DNA from: an uncultured Prevotellaceae bacterium
GTDB lineage: Bacteria > Bacteroidota > Bacteroidia > Bacteroidales > Bacteroidaceae
Direction of reading: 5' to 3'
Assembly (NCBI GenBank): GCA_902779455.1
Contig: CACZBS010000007.1
Coordinates: forward strand, 62,001 to 126,000
DNA length: 64,000 nt
In this document: positions 57,479 to 64,000 of the stretch, piece after piece
Numbering within the stretch: position 1 is the stretch's first letter
Layout: each line of letters starts with the position of its first letter
Made by a program: the position numbers and the translations under genes
Notes under the pieces: model-generated
Databases searched by the model: none
The model's input: only the letters and a program-made list of their open reading frames with translations
Told to the model about the DNA's origin: nothing

Positions 57479-58432
57479 ATGGACATCACCATGTATTTTT
57501 TGTTAGCCATCGTGCTACTCGTCGTCATCTTCGCTAAGATGGCGCTGGTCATCATCCCTCAGTCAGAGACAAAGATCATCGAACGGCTGGGACGTTATCA
57601 TGCCACGCTGAAACCTGGCATCAACATCATCATTCCCTTCATCGACAAGGCCAAGAACATCGTCGTGCTGAAGCATGGACGCTACGTTTACTCCAACTCG
57701 ATTGACCTGCGCGAACAGGTCTACGACTTCCCCAAGCAGAACGTGATCACGAAGGACAATGTGCAGACGGAGATCAACGCCCTGCTATACTTCCAGATCA
57801 TGGACCCCTTCAAGGCTACCTATGAGATCAACAACCTGCCCAATGCCATCGAGAAGCTCACGCAGACGACGCTGCGTAACATCATCGGTGAGCTCGAGCT
57901 CGACGAGACGCTGACCTCCCGCGACACCATCAATACCAAGCTGCGCGCCGTACTTGACGATGCAACTGACAAGTGGGGTGTCAAGGTGAACCGCGTCGAG
58001 CTGCAGGACATCACCCCCCCTGCCACTGTGCTTAATGCCATGGAGAAGCAGATGCAGGCCGAGCGTAACAAGCGTGCCCAGATCCTCACCTCAGAGGGTG
58101 AGAAGGCTGCCGACATCCTGGCCTCAGAGGGTGAAAAGACGGCCATGATCAACCGTGCCGAGGCCAACAAGCAGCAGGCCATTCTCATGGCTGAGGGTGA
58201 AGCCCAGGCCCGCATCCGCAAGGCTGAGGCTGAGGCTAAGGCAATCGAACTCATCACCGAAGCCGTCGGCAAGTCGACCAATCCTGCTAACTACCTGTTA
58301 GCCCAGAAGTATATACAGATGTTGCAGGAGCTGGCCCAGGGCGACAAGACGAAGACGGTCTACCTGCCCTATGAAGCTACCAATCTGATGGGTTCTATCG
58401 GTGGCATCAAGGAGCTGTTTAAGGGTGAGTGA
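57479..58432 (+). CDS. SPFH-domain (stomatin/prohibitin-like) membrane protein
   Basis: 317 residues: one N-terminal transmembrane segment (about 5-27), the SPFH/band 7 domain (about 28-200, IIERLGRYHATLKPGINIIIPFID and NALLYFQIMDPFKATYEI) and an Ala/Glu-rich coiled coil (about 200-265, ASEGEKTAMINRAEANKQQA). This is the QmcA/slipin-like layout, forming large membrane rings. It is paired with NfeD. Its end lies 13 nt before mnmA. Confidence 0.92.
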   Translation: MDITMYFLLAIVLLVVIFAKMALVIIPQSETKIIERLGRYHATLKPGINIIIPFIDKAKNIVVLKHGRYVYSNSIDLREQVYDFPKQNVITKDNVQTEINALLYFQIMDPFKATYEINNLPNAIEKLTQTTLRNIIGELELDETLTSRDTINTKLRAVLDDATDKWGVKVNRVELQDITPPATVLNAMEKQMQAERNKRAQILTSEGEKAADILASEGEKTAMINRAEANKQQAILMAEGEAQARIRKAEAEAKAIELITEAVGKSTNPANYLLAQKYIQMLQELAQGDKTKTVYLPYEATNLMGSIGGIKELFKGE

Positions 58433-58445
58433 GCATTCCTCTCAG

Positions 58446-59525
58446 ATGAACTACGCAGATTTGAAGGATAAGCGCATCGCCGTGCTCCTCTCTGGAGGCG
58501 TCGACAGTGCCGTGGTGGTCCATGAACTGGTCCGCCACGGCCTGATGCCTGACTGTTTCTATATCAAGATCGGAGCTGACGACAAGGATGAGTGGGACTG
58601 CTCGATGGAGGAGGACATGGAGATGGCAACGGCCGTCGCACGCAGATACGGCTGTCAGCTGGAGGTGGTCGATTGCCATCGTGAATACTGGGACCAGGTG
58701 ACGCGCTACACGATGGACAAGGTGCGTCAAGGAGAGACGCCCAATCCGGATGTCATGTGCAACCGCCTCATCAAGTTTGGCGCCTTCCATGAAAAGCGTG
58801 GCCACGACTACGACCTTATAGCCACAGGCCACTATGCCCAGACCGAGATAGATCCTGACGGCACCAAGTGGCTCACGACGAGTCCTGACCCCGTGAAGGA
58901 TCAGACCGACTTTCTTGCTCAGATTTACGACTGGCAGCTGGCTAAAGCAATCTTCCCCATTGGCCACTACTTAAAGGACGAGGTGCGACAGATTGCTGAG
59001 CGCGAACATTTGGTCAATGCCCGGCGGAAGGACTCACAGGGCATCTGCTTCCTTGGTAAAATAGACTATACGGAGTATGTGAGACGCTACCTTGGCGAAA
59101 TGGCTGGAGATGTGGTGGAACTTGAGACAGGCCGTGTCATCGGGCAGCATCGAGGCCACTGGTTCTACACCATCGGCCAGCGCAAGGGGCTTGGATTCGG
59201 TGGCGGCCCTTGGTTCATTGTGAAGAAGGACGTCTTAGGGAATCGACTCTATGTCTCCCATGGCTATGATCCAGCTACGGCCTATAAGCAAGAATTCCCC
59301 ATCCACCACTTCCATAGCATCAACGGGCAGATGCCTGGCGGACAGATAACATTCAAGATCCGTCATACTCCGGAGTTCCATAAAGCCGTGCTGAAGCCAG
59401 TTGGCGATGGGGCTTACGTCGTCCATTCCGCCGACCCCATTCATGGCGTGGCACCAGGTCAGTTCTGTGTCGTTTATGATGCAGAGCATCACCGCTGCTA
59501 CGGCTCTGCTGAGATCAGTGTTTGA
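58446..59525 (+). CDS. mnmA: tRNA-specific 2-thiouridylase
   Basis: Thiolates U34 of tRNA-Lys, -Glu and -Gln. The 359-residue product starts MNYADLKDKRIAVLLSGG with the PP-loop motif SGGVDSA (16-22). The two catalytic cysteines are present, Cys105 (NPDVMCNRL) and Cys201 (SQGICFLG). The C-terminal beta-barrel domain follows (about 265-359). In-frame codons upstream overlap the SPFH gene and are not needed. Bacteroidota often carry more than one MnmA paralogue, so whether this one is the main enzyme is not decided here. The ApbE-like gene follows after a short gap. Confidence 0.93.
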   Translation: MNYADLKDKRIAVLLSGGVDSAVVVHELVRHGLMPDCFYIKIGADDKDEWDCSMEEDMEMATAVARRYGCQLEVVDCHREYWDQVTRYTMDKVRQGETPNPDVMCNRLIKFGAFHEKRGHDYDLIATGHYAQTEIDPDGTKWLTTSPDPVKDQTDFLAQIYDWQLAKAIFPIGHYLKDEVRQIAEREHLVNARRKDSQGICFLGKIDYTEYVRRYLGEMAGDVVELETGRVIGQHRGHWFYTIGQRKGLGFGGGPWFIVKKDVLGNRLYVSHGYDPATAYKQEFPIHHFHSINGQMPGGQITFKIRHTPEFHKAVLKPVGDGAYVVHSADPIHGVAPGQFCVVYDAEHHRCYGSAEISV

Positions 59526-59545
59526 TTTTTACGTGTGAAGCGCAT

Positions 59546-60379
59546 ATGCCCGCCAGCATGCAGACTGCCCATGTGTTCCAGCGTGGTTCCGACAGCCACA
59601 ATCGGTTTTACGCATGGTTTCCGTCACTCCACACGCGTGTTGACATGATGTTGCTTTCGGCACTCGACGAAGCATCACTCCTCGCTGTGGTTGCCGAGGT
59701 GCGGAATGCCCTTTCAAGATTAGAACTGCTGGCTAATCGCTTTAATCCGCAGAGCCAACTCTCTGAGGTCAACCGCGAAGCAGCCCGCCATCCTGTCATC
59801 GTCAACGAGGAACTTATGAGGATGCTCAGACTCTGTAAGGAATATAATCGTTTGACCGAACGGCTCTTCGACATCACCATTCTCAGCACTCACGTTCCTC
59901 ATCAGCCAGCCATTGACGACCTCTTGCTAGGCGATTCCTGTGATGTCAGTTTCCGTCGTGACGGTATTCTGCTTGACCTCTCTGGATTTCTGAAAGGCTA
60001 TGCCCTTGAGACGATTCGACGGCTATTGAGCCAGCATCATATTGCTGATGCGCTCGTCAGTCTCGGAAACAGCAGTATCATGGCTTTGGGTAATCGGACG
60101 GATGAAGGCAACGGATGGACCGTGAATGTAGGCTCTGGCAGCTTGACCCTTCACGACGAATGTCTCTCGACTTCTGGAAACTCTAATCCGAACCATCGGC
60201 ACATCATAAATCCGCAGACAGGAGCATTCGTAGAAGGGCATCGTGCCGTCTCCGTTGTCACGGCCGATGGCATAGAAGGTGAAGTGCTTTCCACCTCTTT
60301 TTTTATTGCCGATGCCGACCAACAGCAACGGTTGAACGAGCGATTCCATGTACGCTCATTTACATGCCTTCCTCAATAG
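59546..60379 (+). CDS. FAD:protein FMN transferase (ApbE family)
   Basis: Attaches FMN to a Thr of target flavoproteins such as the Rnf/Nqr subunits. 277 residues from the ATG at 59546 (a TTG eight codons earlier and an ATG four codons later are alternatives). Motifs are RFNPQSQLSEVN, LDLSGFLKGYALE (usually DLGGxxKG), ALVSLGNSSIMALG, the STSGNSN and HIINPQTG blocks and ADGIEGEVLSTSFFIAD. The DLSG and GNSS forms differ from the GG consensus, so the protein may be divergent or have altered metal binding. No signal peptide or lipobox is seen. It follows mnmA after about 20 nt. Confidence 0.8.
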   Translation: MPASMQTAHVFQRGSDSHNRFYAWFPSLHTRVDMMLLSALDEASLLAVVAEVRNALSRLELLANRFNPQSQLSEVNREAARHPVIVNEELMRMLRLCKEYNRLTERLFDITILSTHVPHQPAIDDLLLGDSCDVSFRRDGILLDLSGFLKGYALETIRRLLSQHHIADALVSLGNSSIMALGNRTDEGNGWTVNVGSGSLTLHDECLSTSGNSNPNHRHIINPQTGAFVEGHRAVSVVTADGIEGEVLSTSFFIADADQQQRLNERFHVRSFTCLPQ

Positions 60380-60425
60380 ATTCAAAAAACATTCTGCGCA
60401 AGCGAAAGAACGAACCTCCCACTCC

Positions 60426-62552
60426 TCAGGATATGGCTCCCCAGTTGACATTGGACTTGCGGATATTTTGGAGGTGATGCCAAAGTACGGCGTAGCGGGG
60501 CGACTGGCAAGCGGGATCGTCGTCGACGATGCGCTGGGCCTCGTCACGTGCCATTTGGACAAGCTGGCCGTCGGTGGCAATGTTGGCGATGTGGAGTGAG
60601 AAGGCCATGCCGCTCTGCTGGGTGCCCTCGAGGTCGCCAGGACCGCGCAACTTGAGGTCGGCTTCGGCAATACGGAAGCCGTCGTTGGTCTCGCACATGA
60701 TGTCGATGCGTCGGCGTGTGTCGTCGCTGAGTTTATAGGGCGTGACGAGGATGCAGAACGACTGGTCGGCGCCACGGCCTACGCGGCCACGAAGCTGGTG
60801 GAGCTGGCTGAGGCCGAAGCGCTGGGCGTCGAAGATGACCATGACCGAGGCGTTGGGAACGTTGACGCCCACCTCGATGACGGTGGTGGCTACGAGCATC
60901 TGCGTCTCGCCGCTGACGAAACGCTGCATCTCGAGTTCCTTTTCCTGAGGCTTCATACGTCCATGGACCTTGCTCATGCGGAACTCGGGGAAGGCTTGAC
61001 GGAGCGTCTCGAATCCGTCCTCGAGATTCTTCAGGTCGATTTTCTCGCTCTCCTCGATAAGCGGGAAGACGCAGTAGACCTGTCGGCCCTGACGGATCTG
61101 CCGGCGGATGCCTTCGTAGAGGGTAGTTGAGTGGGTGTCGAAGACGTGTGTGGTTCGGATGGGCTTTCGGCCTGGTGGTAACTCGTCGATGACACTGACG
61201 TCGAGGTCGCCGTAGAGCGTCATGGCCAGGGTGCGCGGGATGGGCGTGGCTGTCATGACGAGGACGTGGGGAAGCCTGATCACTCCTGAGGAGTCCGATG
61301 GAGCCTTCTGCCAAAGCCTGGCGCGTTGAGCCACGCCGAAACGGTGCTGCTCGTCGATGACGACGAGGCCGAGCCGACGGAACTGGACCGCATCCTCGAT
61401 GACGGCATGGGTGCCGACGAGGATATTGACGTCGCCCGTGGCAAGTCCTTCGAGCACCTCACGGCGTTTTTTGCCCTTAACGATGCCGGTGAGCAGTTCC
61501 ACGCGCTGTGGCAAGTCGTGCAGGAATTCCCGGATAGTCTGCAGGTGCTGCTCGGCCAGGATTTCCGTTGGAGCCATGATGCAAGCCTGATAGCCGTTGT
61601 CGATGGCAATGAGCATGGTCATCAGTGCCACGAGGGTCTTGCCTGAGCCCACGTCGCCCTGCAGCAGGCGGTTCATCTGGCGGCCCGAGCCGAGATCGGC
61701 GCGAATCTCGTGCATGACGCGCTTTTGGGCACCAGTGAGGGGGAAAGGCAGATTTTGGAAGAAGAACTGATTGAAGGCCTGACCGATGCGCTGGAAGACG
61801 AATCCTCCGTACTTGCGACGCTGGTCGGAGGCGTAGCGGAGGATGTTGAGCTGAACGAAGAAAAGTTCTTCGAACTTCATCCGGACTCTGGCGCGCTCAA
61901 GCTGGCGGGCGTCCTGAGGGAAGTGGAGGGCGCGCATGGCCTCGTCGCGACCCATGAGGTGGCGGGTGGCGATGATGTCGGGTGTGAGGGTCTCGGCCAG
62001 GGGCTGCTTCAGACGTTCAAGCAGGGTACGAGTGAGCCGCTCGACGGTGCGCGAGGTCATGCCCGATTTCTTCATCCGGTCGGTGGTGTTGTAGTAGGGT
62101 CGCATGCCGAGTTGTGTGGTGTCGACGCGCGAGGCATCGTCGAGCTCGGGGTGCTGTATCTGAATGCGGTTGTTGAAGACAGAGGGGCGCCCGAAGACGA
62201 GGTAGTCAGTGCCGACCTTGTAGTTTTGCTTGGCATACTTGCCGCCATTGAACCAGACGAGGTCCATGATGGCCGTGCCGTCCGTGAAATGGGCCACCAC
62301 GCGCTCCTTGCGAGGCCCCATGTCGAAGGTCTCGAAACTGAGGATGTGCCCGACGACCTGTACGAAAGGCATGTCGCCTGTGAGCTCGCTGACGTGATAG
62401 ACGCGGGAACGGTCGATGTACTTGTAGGGATAATACTCGAGCAGGTCGCCGAAGGTCTCGATGCCGAGTTCTGCGGCGAGCAGCTTCTTGCGCTGAGGGC
62501 CCACGCCCGGCAAGTACATGATGTCCTGTGTGAGCAGGTCAGTTGGGTTCAT
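60426..62552 (-). CDS. recG: ATP-dependent DNA helicase RecG
   Basis: Branch-migration helicase that remodels stalled replication forks. 708 residues: an N-terminal wedge/OB domain (about 1-150, MYLPGVGPQRKKLL at the start), then the helicase core with Walker A GDVGSGKT (Lys305), the DEQH box (VVIDEQHRFGV), MTATPIPRTLAMTLYGDLDVS, and the C-terminal RecG-type helicase motifs LHQLRGRVGRG and LKLRGPGDLEGTQQSG. It is convergent with the ApbE-like gene and followed on the same strand by ispD upstream of it (34 nt), so ispD-recG may be cotranscribed. Confidence 0.95.
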   Translation of the reverse strand: MNPTDLLTQDIMYLPGVGPQRKKLLAAELGIETFGDLLEYYPYKYIDRSRVYHVSELTGDMPFVQVVGHILSFETFDMGPRKERVVAHFTDGTAIMDLVWFNGGKYAKQNYKVGTDYLVFGRPSVFNNRIQIQHPELDDASRVDTTQLGMRPYYNTTDRMKKSGMTSRTVERLTRTLLERLKQPLAETLTPDIIATRHLMGRDEAMRALHFPQDARQLERARVRMKFEELFFVQLNILRYASDQRRKYGGFVFQRIGQAFNQFFFQNLPFPLTGAQKRVMHEIRADLGSGRQMNRLLQGDVGSGKTLVALMTMLIAIDNGYQACIMAPTEILAEQHLQTIREFLHDLPQRVELLTGIVKGKKRREVLEGLATGDVNILVGTHAVIEDAVQFRRLGLVVIDEQHRFGVAQRARLWQKAPSDSSGVIRLPHVLVMTATPIPRTLAMTLYGDLDVSVIDELPPGRKPIRTTHVFDTHSTTLYEGIRRQIRQGRQVYCVFPLIEESEKIDLKNLEDGFETLRQAFPEFRMSKVHGRMKPQEKELEMQRFVSGETQMLVATTVIEVGVNVPNASVMVIFDAQRFGLSQLHQLRGRVGRGADQSFCILVTPYKLSDDTRRRIDIMCETNDGFRIAEADLKLRGPGDLEGTQQSGMAFSLHIANIATDGQLVQMARDEAQRIVDDDPACQSPRYAVLWHHLQNIRKSNVNWGAIS

Positions 62553-62586
62553 TGTCGCTCGTTTTGTCCAAGCATGAATGCACGGT

Positions 62587-63252
62587 TCACGGTTGATGGG
62601 TGACCAGGTATTCAGCTAGCTGGAGGTCGAAAGGTGTGGTGAGCTTGATGTTCTCGCGGTTGCCGTCGACCACGGCCACGTCAGTTCCGCTGGCCACCAC
62701 CACAGAGGCATCGTCAGTGAACTGCGGAGTGTAGTCCAGTTCGTAGGCTTTCTTCAGCACCTGGATGTTGAACACCTGGGGCGTTTGCACGATGCGATAA
62801 TCCTCGCGTCGGACGGGCCCCGTCTTAACGTTGATCATCGACTCTACTACGGGGACGATGGGGACGACGGCATCAAGCGCATGGGCTGTCTGGAAGCAGT
62901 CGCGAATGACGTCGAGCGAGACAAAGGGGCGCACACCGTCGTGGACGCCGACGACGCCCCTTGTGCCGTCGGGGATGAGATGCAGGCCGTTCTTCACGCT
63001 GTGGAAGCGCGTGGCGCCCCCGTCGGCCAGCTGATAGTCGACAGCGAAGTGGTGTTTGTCGCATAGCTCACGCCAGTAAGGCTGGTGGTCGCGTGGCAAC
63101 ACGAGAATGATCTGCAGGTCAGGCGAATAGTCGCGGAAGCGCTGTAGCGTGCGCATCAGAACGGGCACGCCACCTATTGGCATGAACTGCTTCGGGATGT
63201 CGCCTCCCATGCGAAGCCCACGCCCTCCGGCTACGATAATGATATAGTCCAT
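62587..63252 (-). CDS. ispD: 2-C-methyl-D-erythritol 4-phosphate cytidylyltransferase
   Basis: Third step of the MEP isoprenoid pathway: makes CDP-ME from MEP and CTP. The 221-residue product opens [19 protein letters not shown] (nucleotide loop with Arg and Lys21) and contains [19 protein letters not shown] and TDDASVV in the order of the family. It lies 15 nt after the DJ-1-like gene and 34 nt before recG, all on one strand, consistent with a three-gene transcript. Confidence 0.94.
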   Translation of the reverse strand: MDYIIIVAGGRGLRMGGDIPKQFMPIGGVPVLMRTLQRFRDYSPDLQIILVLPRDHQPYWRELCDKHHFAVDYQLADGGATRFHSVKNGLHLIPDGTRGVVGVHDGVRPFVSLDVIRDCFQTAHALDAVVPIVPVVESMINVKTGPVRREDYRIVQTPQVFNIQVLKKAYELDYTPQFTDDASVVVASGTDVAVVDGNRENIKLTTPFDLQLAEYLVTHQP

Positions 63253-63267
63253 AATTGATCCGCCCCC

Positions 63268-63837
63268 TTATCTCTCCATCAGGTGGACATAGCGCATGCC
63301 TTCGGCCACTTGGCGTGACGTCTCGGCGTCAACAAGCTGGCTGAGCAACTCGTAGGCGAATGGCAGGGCGGCTGCAGGCCCTTCGGCAGTGGTGACATGC
63401 CCGTCGACAGTGACGAGGTCGGCTGTGTATTCAGCCTTCGTCAGCAGCTGCTCAAAGCCGGGATAGCACGTGGCGCGTCGCCCGTCGAGCACACCCGTTT
63501 GGGCCAGTACGACGGCTGGGGCGGCGCAGATGGCTGCGATGCGCTTCTGCTGGCGGTGCTGGTTGAGCACGGCCTGGCGCACGGCATCGCACTCATAGAG
63601 GTTGCTGGCACCTGGCATGCCGCCAGGCAGAAGGAGCAGGTCGGCGTCGTCGAAAGTGCATTCGTCAATCATGGCGTCAGCCACGACCTGTACGCCATGA
63701 GCCGACGTTGCAATCTGTGAGTCTTCGACGGTGCTTACCGTCACCACTTCCACGCCGCCTCGGCGCAGCACGTCAACAGGTATGAGAGCCTCGATGTCCT
63801 CGAAGCCGTCAGCTAAGAATACATAAACTTTCTTCAT
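63268..63837 (-). CDS. DJ-1/PfpI-family protein
   Basis: 189 residues of the DJ-1 class: N-terminal VFLADGFEDIEAL with Glu16 and the nucleophile elbow ICAAPAVV with Cys104, LLLPGGMPGASNL before it and TSAEGPAAALPFAYELL-like residues near the end (here TTAEGPAAALPF). Members act as deglycases, chaperones or regulators; the true role is undecided. I use the start MKKVYVFLADG; an ATG two codons earlier is also possible. It heads the ispD-recG run with a promoter directly upstream. Confidence 0.88.
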   Translation of the reverse strand: MKKVYVFLADGFEDIEALIPVDVLRRGGVEVVTVSTVEDSQIATSAHGVQVVADAMIDECTFDDADLLLLPGGMPGASNLYECDAVRQAVLNQHRQQKRIAAICAAPAVVLAQTGVLDGRRATCYPGFEQLLTKAEYTADLVTVDGHVTTAEGPAAALPFAYELLSQLVDAETSRQVAEGMRYVHLMER

Positions 63838-63872
63838 TGTCATCGTTTTGTTATGAGGTTTGTCTTCGTGGG

Positions 63873-63880
63873 CAAAATTA
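63873..63880 (-). promoter_or_regulatory. -7 promoter element of the DJ-1-ispD-recG unit
   Basis: The complementary strand reads TAATTTTG, with a TTTG -33 element about 20 bp upstream on that strand (GTTTGCAG). ATG 35 nt downstream. Confidence 0.7.
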
Positions 63881-63959
63881 CAAAAAAGTCTGCAAACAAA
63901 CGTTGTTTTCAATCGGAAAAATTTAGATCCATCGATTTTTTTCCTTATGTCTGTGCTAA

Positions 63960-64000
63960 TAAAGCGTAAAAAAGGACGACAAGTCTTGCTGTTTACGCTT
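63960..64000. other. Hairpin at the window edge
   Basis: AAGCGTAAA near 63963 pairs with TTTACGCTT at the last bases (63992-64000), with a T-free loop. It is probably a terminator of a gene beyond the window; cut by the edge. Confidence 0.4.

Overview
The window is 64 kb of chromosome from a member of the order Bacteroidales, most likely Prevotellaceae. The evidence is the gene families present (DUF4924, DUF4421, DUF1460, a TamL-like lipoprotein barrel next to TamB, and a methylmalonyl-CoA decarboxylase-type cluster). It is also the promoter type: almost every transcription unit starts behind the Bacteroidota -7 element TAnnTTTG instead of a TATAAT box. The DNA is GC-rich in genes, with short AT-rich intergenic promoters. 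I see no rRNA, tRNA, CRISPR array, prophage or insertion sequence. This is mostly core genome.

Layout. 0-5 kb: a bifunctional (p)ppGpp synthetase/hydrolase (5' end outside the window), a pectin methylesterase facing an acetyl-xylan-type esterase, and a MerR-type regulator divergent from alaS. 5-13 kb: translation and maintenance genes (alaS, prfC, a Sua5/YrdC-type enzyme, gdhA, radA). 13-23 kb: an orphan substrate-binding lipoprotein, a large TPR protein, gyrA, two tandem paralogous TPR proteins and a UDP-GlcNAc 2-epimerase-like protein that has lost catalytic residues. 23-30 kb: rubrerythrin, asparaginase and a porin, then an rRNA uracil methyltransferase divergent from a BamA/TamA-like barrel, then a WalJ-like hydrolase. 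30-41 kb: rpsA, a TamL-TamB pair, a GIN-domain lipoprotein and an RluA-type pseudouridine synthase. 41-48 kb: an AldA-like dehydrogenase, a candidate small RNA, purN, the methylmalonyl-CoA cluster (epimerase, carboxyltransferase, an overlooked 50-residue ORF and the biotin carrier) and a ROK glucokinase. 48-64 kb: short operons for transport, dTDP-rhamnose synthesis, envelope proteins, tRNA modification (truA, mnmA), NfeD/SPFH, ApbE, recG, ispD and a DJ-1-like protein.

The most unusual content is non-coding. Six intergenic arrays of four or five short, imperfectly palindromic units fall into two families. Family A has an exact 22-bp period in three of its four arrays, with a 15-bp core of CAAAG, five bases and CTTTG. 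Family B has an exact 21-bp period and a CACGnCGTG core. Five of the six arrays abut or overlap the 3' end of a gene, and in two cases a unit encodes the last residues or the stop codon. In three family A arrays one unit is inverted relative to the rest at one end, so the first two units can fold into a hairpin. I could not assign these arrays to any described element.

Other leads are several start codons only 4-9 nt downstream of a -7 box (possible near-leaderless mRNAs), a promoter-to-terminator unit upstream of purN that looks like a small RNA, and a structured rpsA leader.
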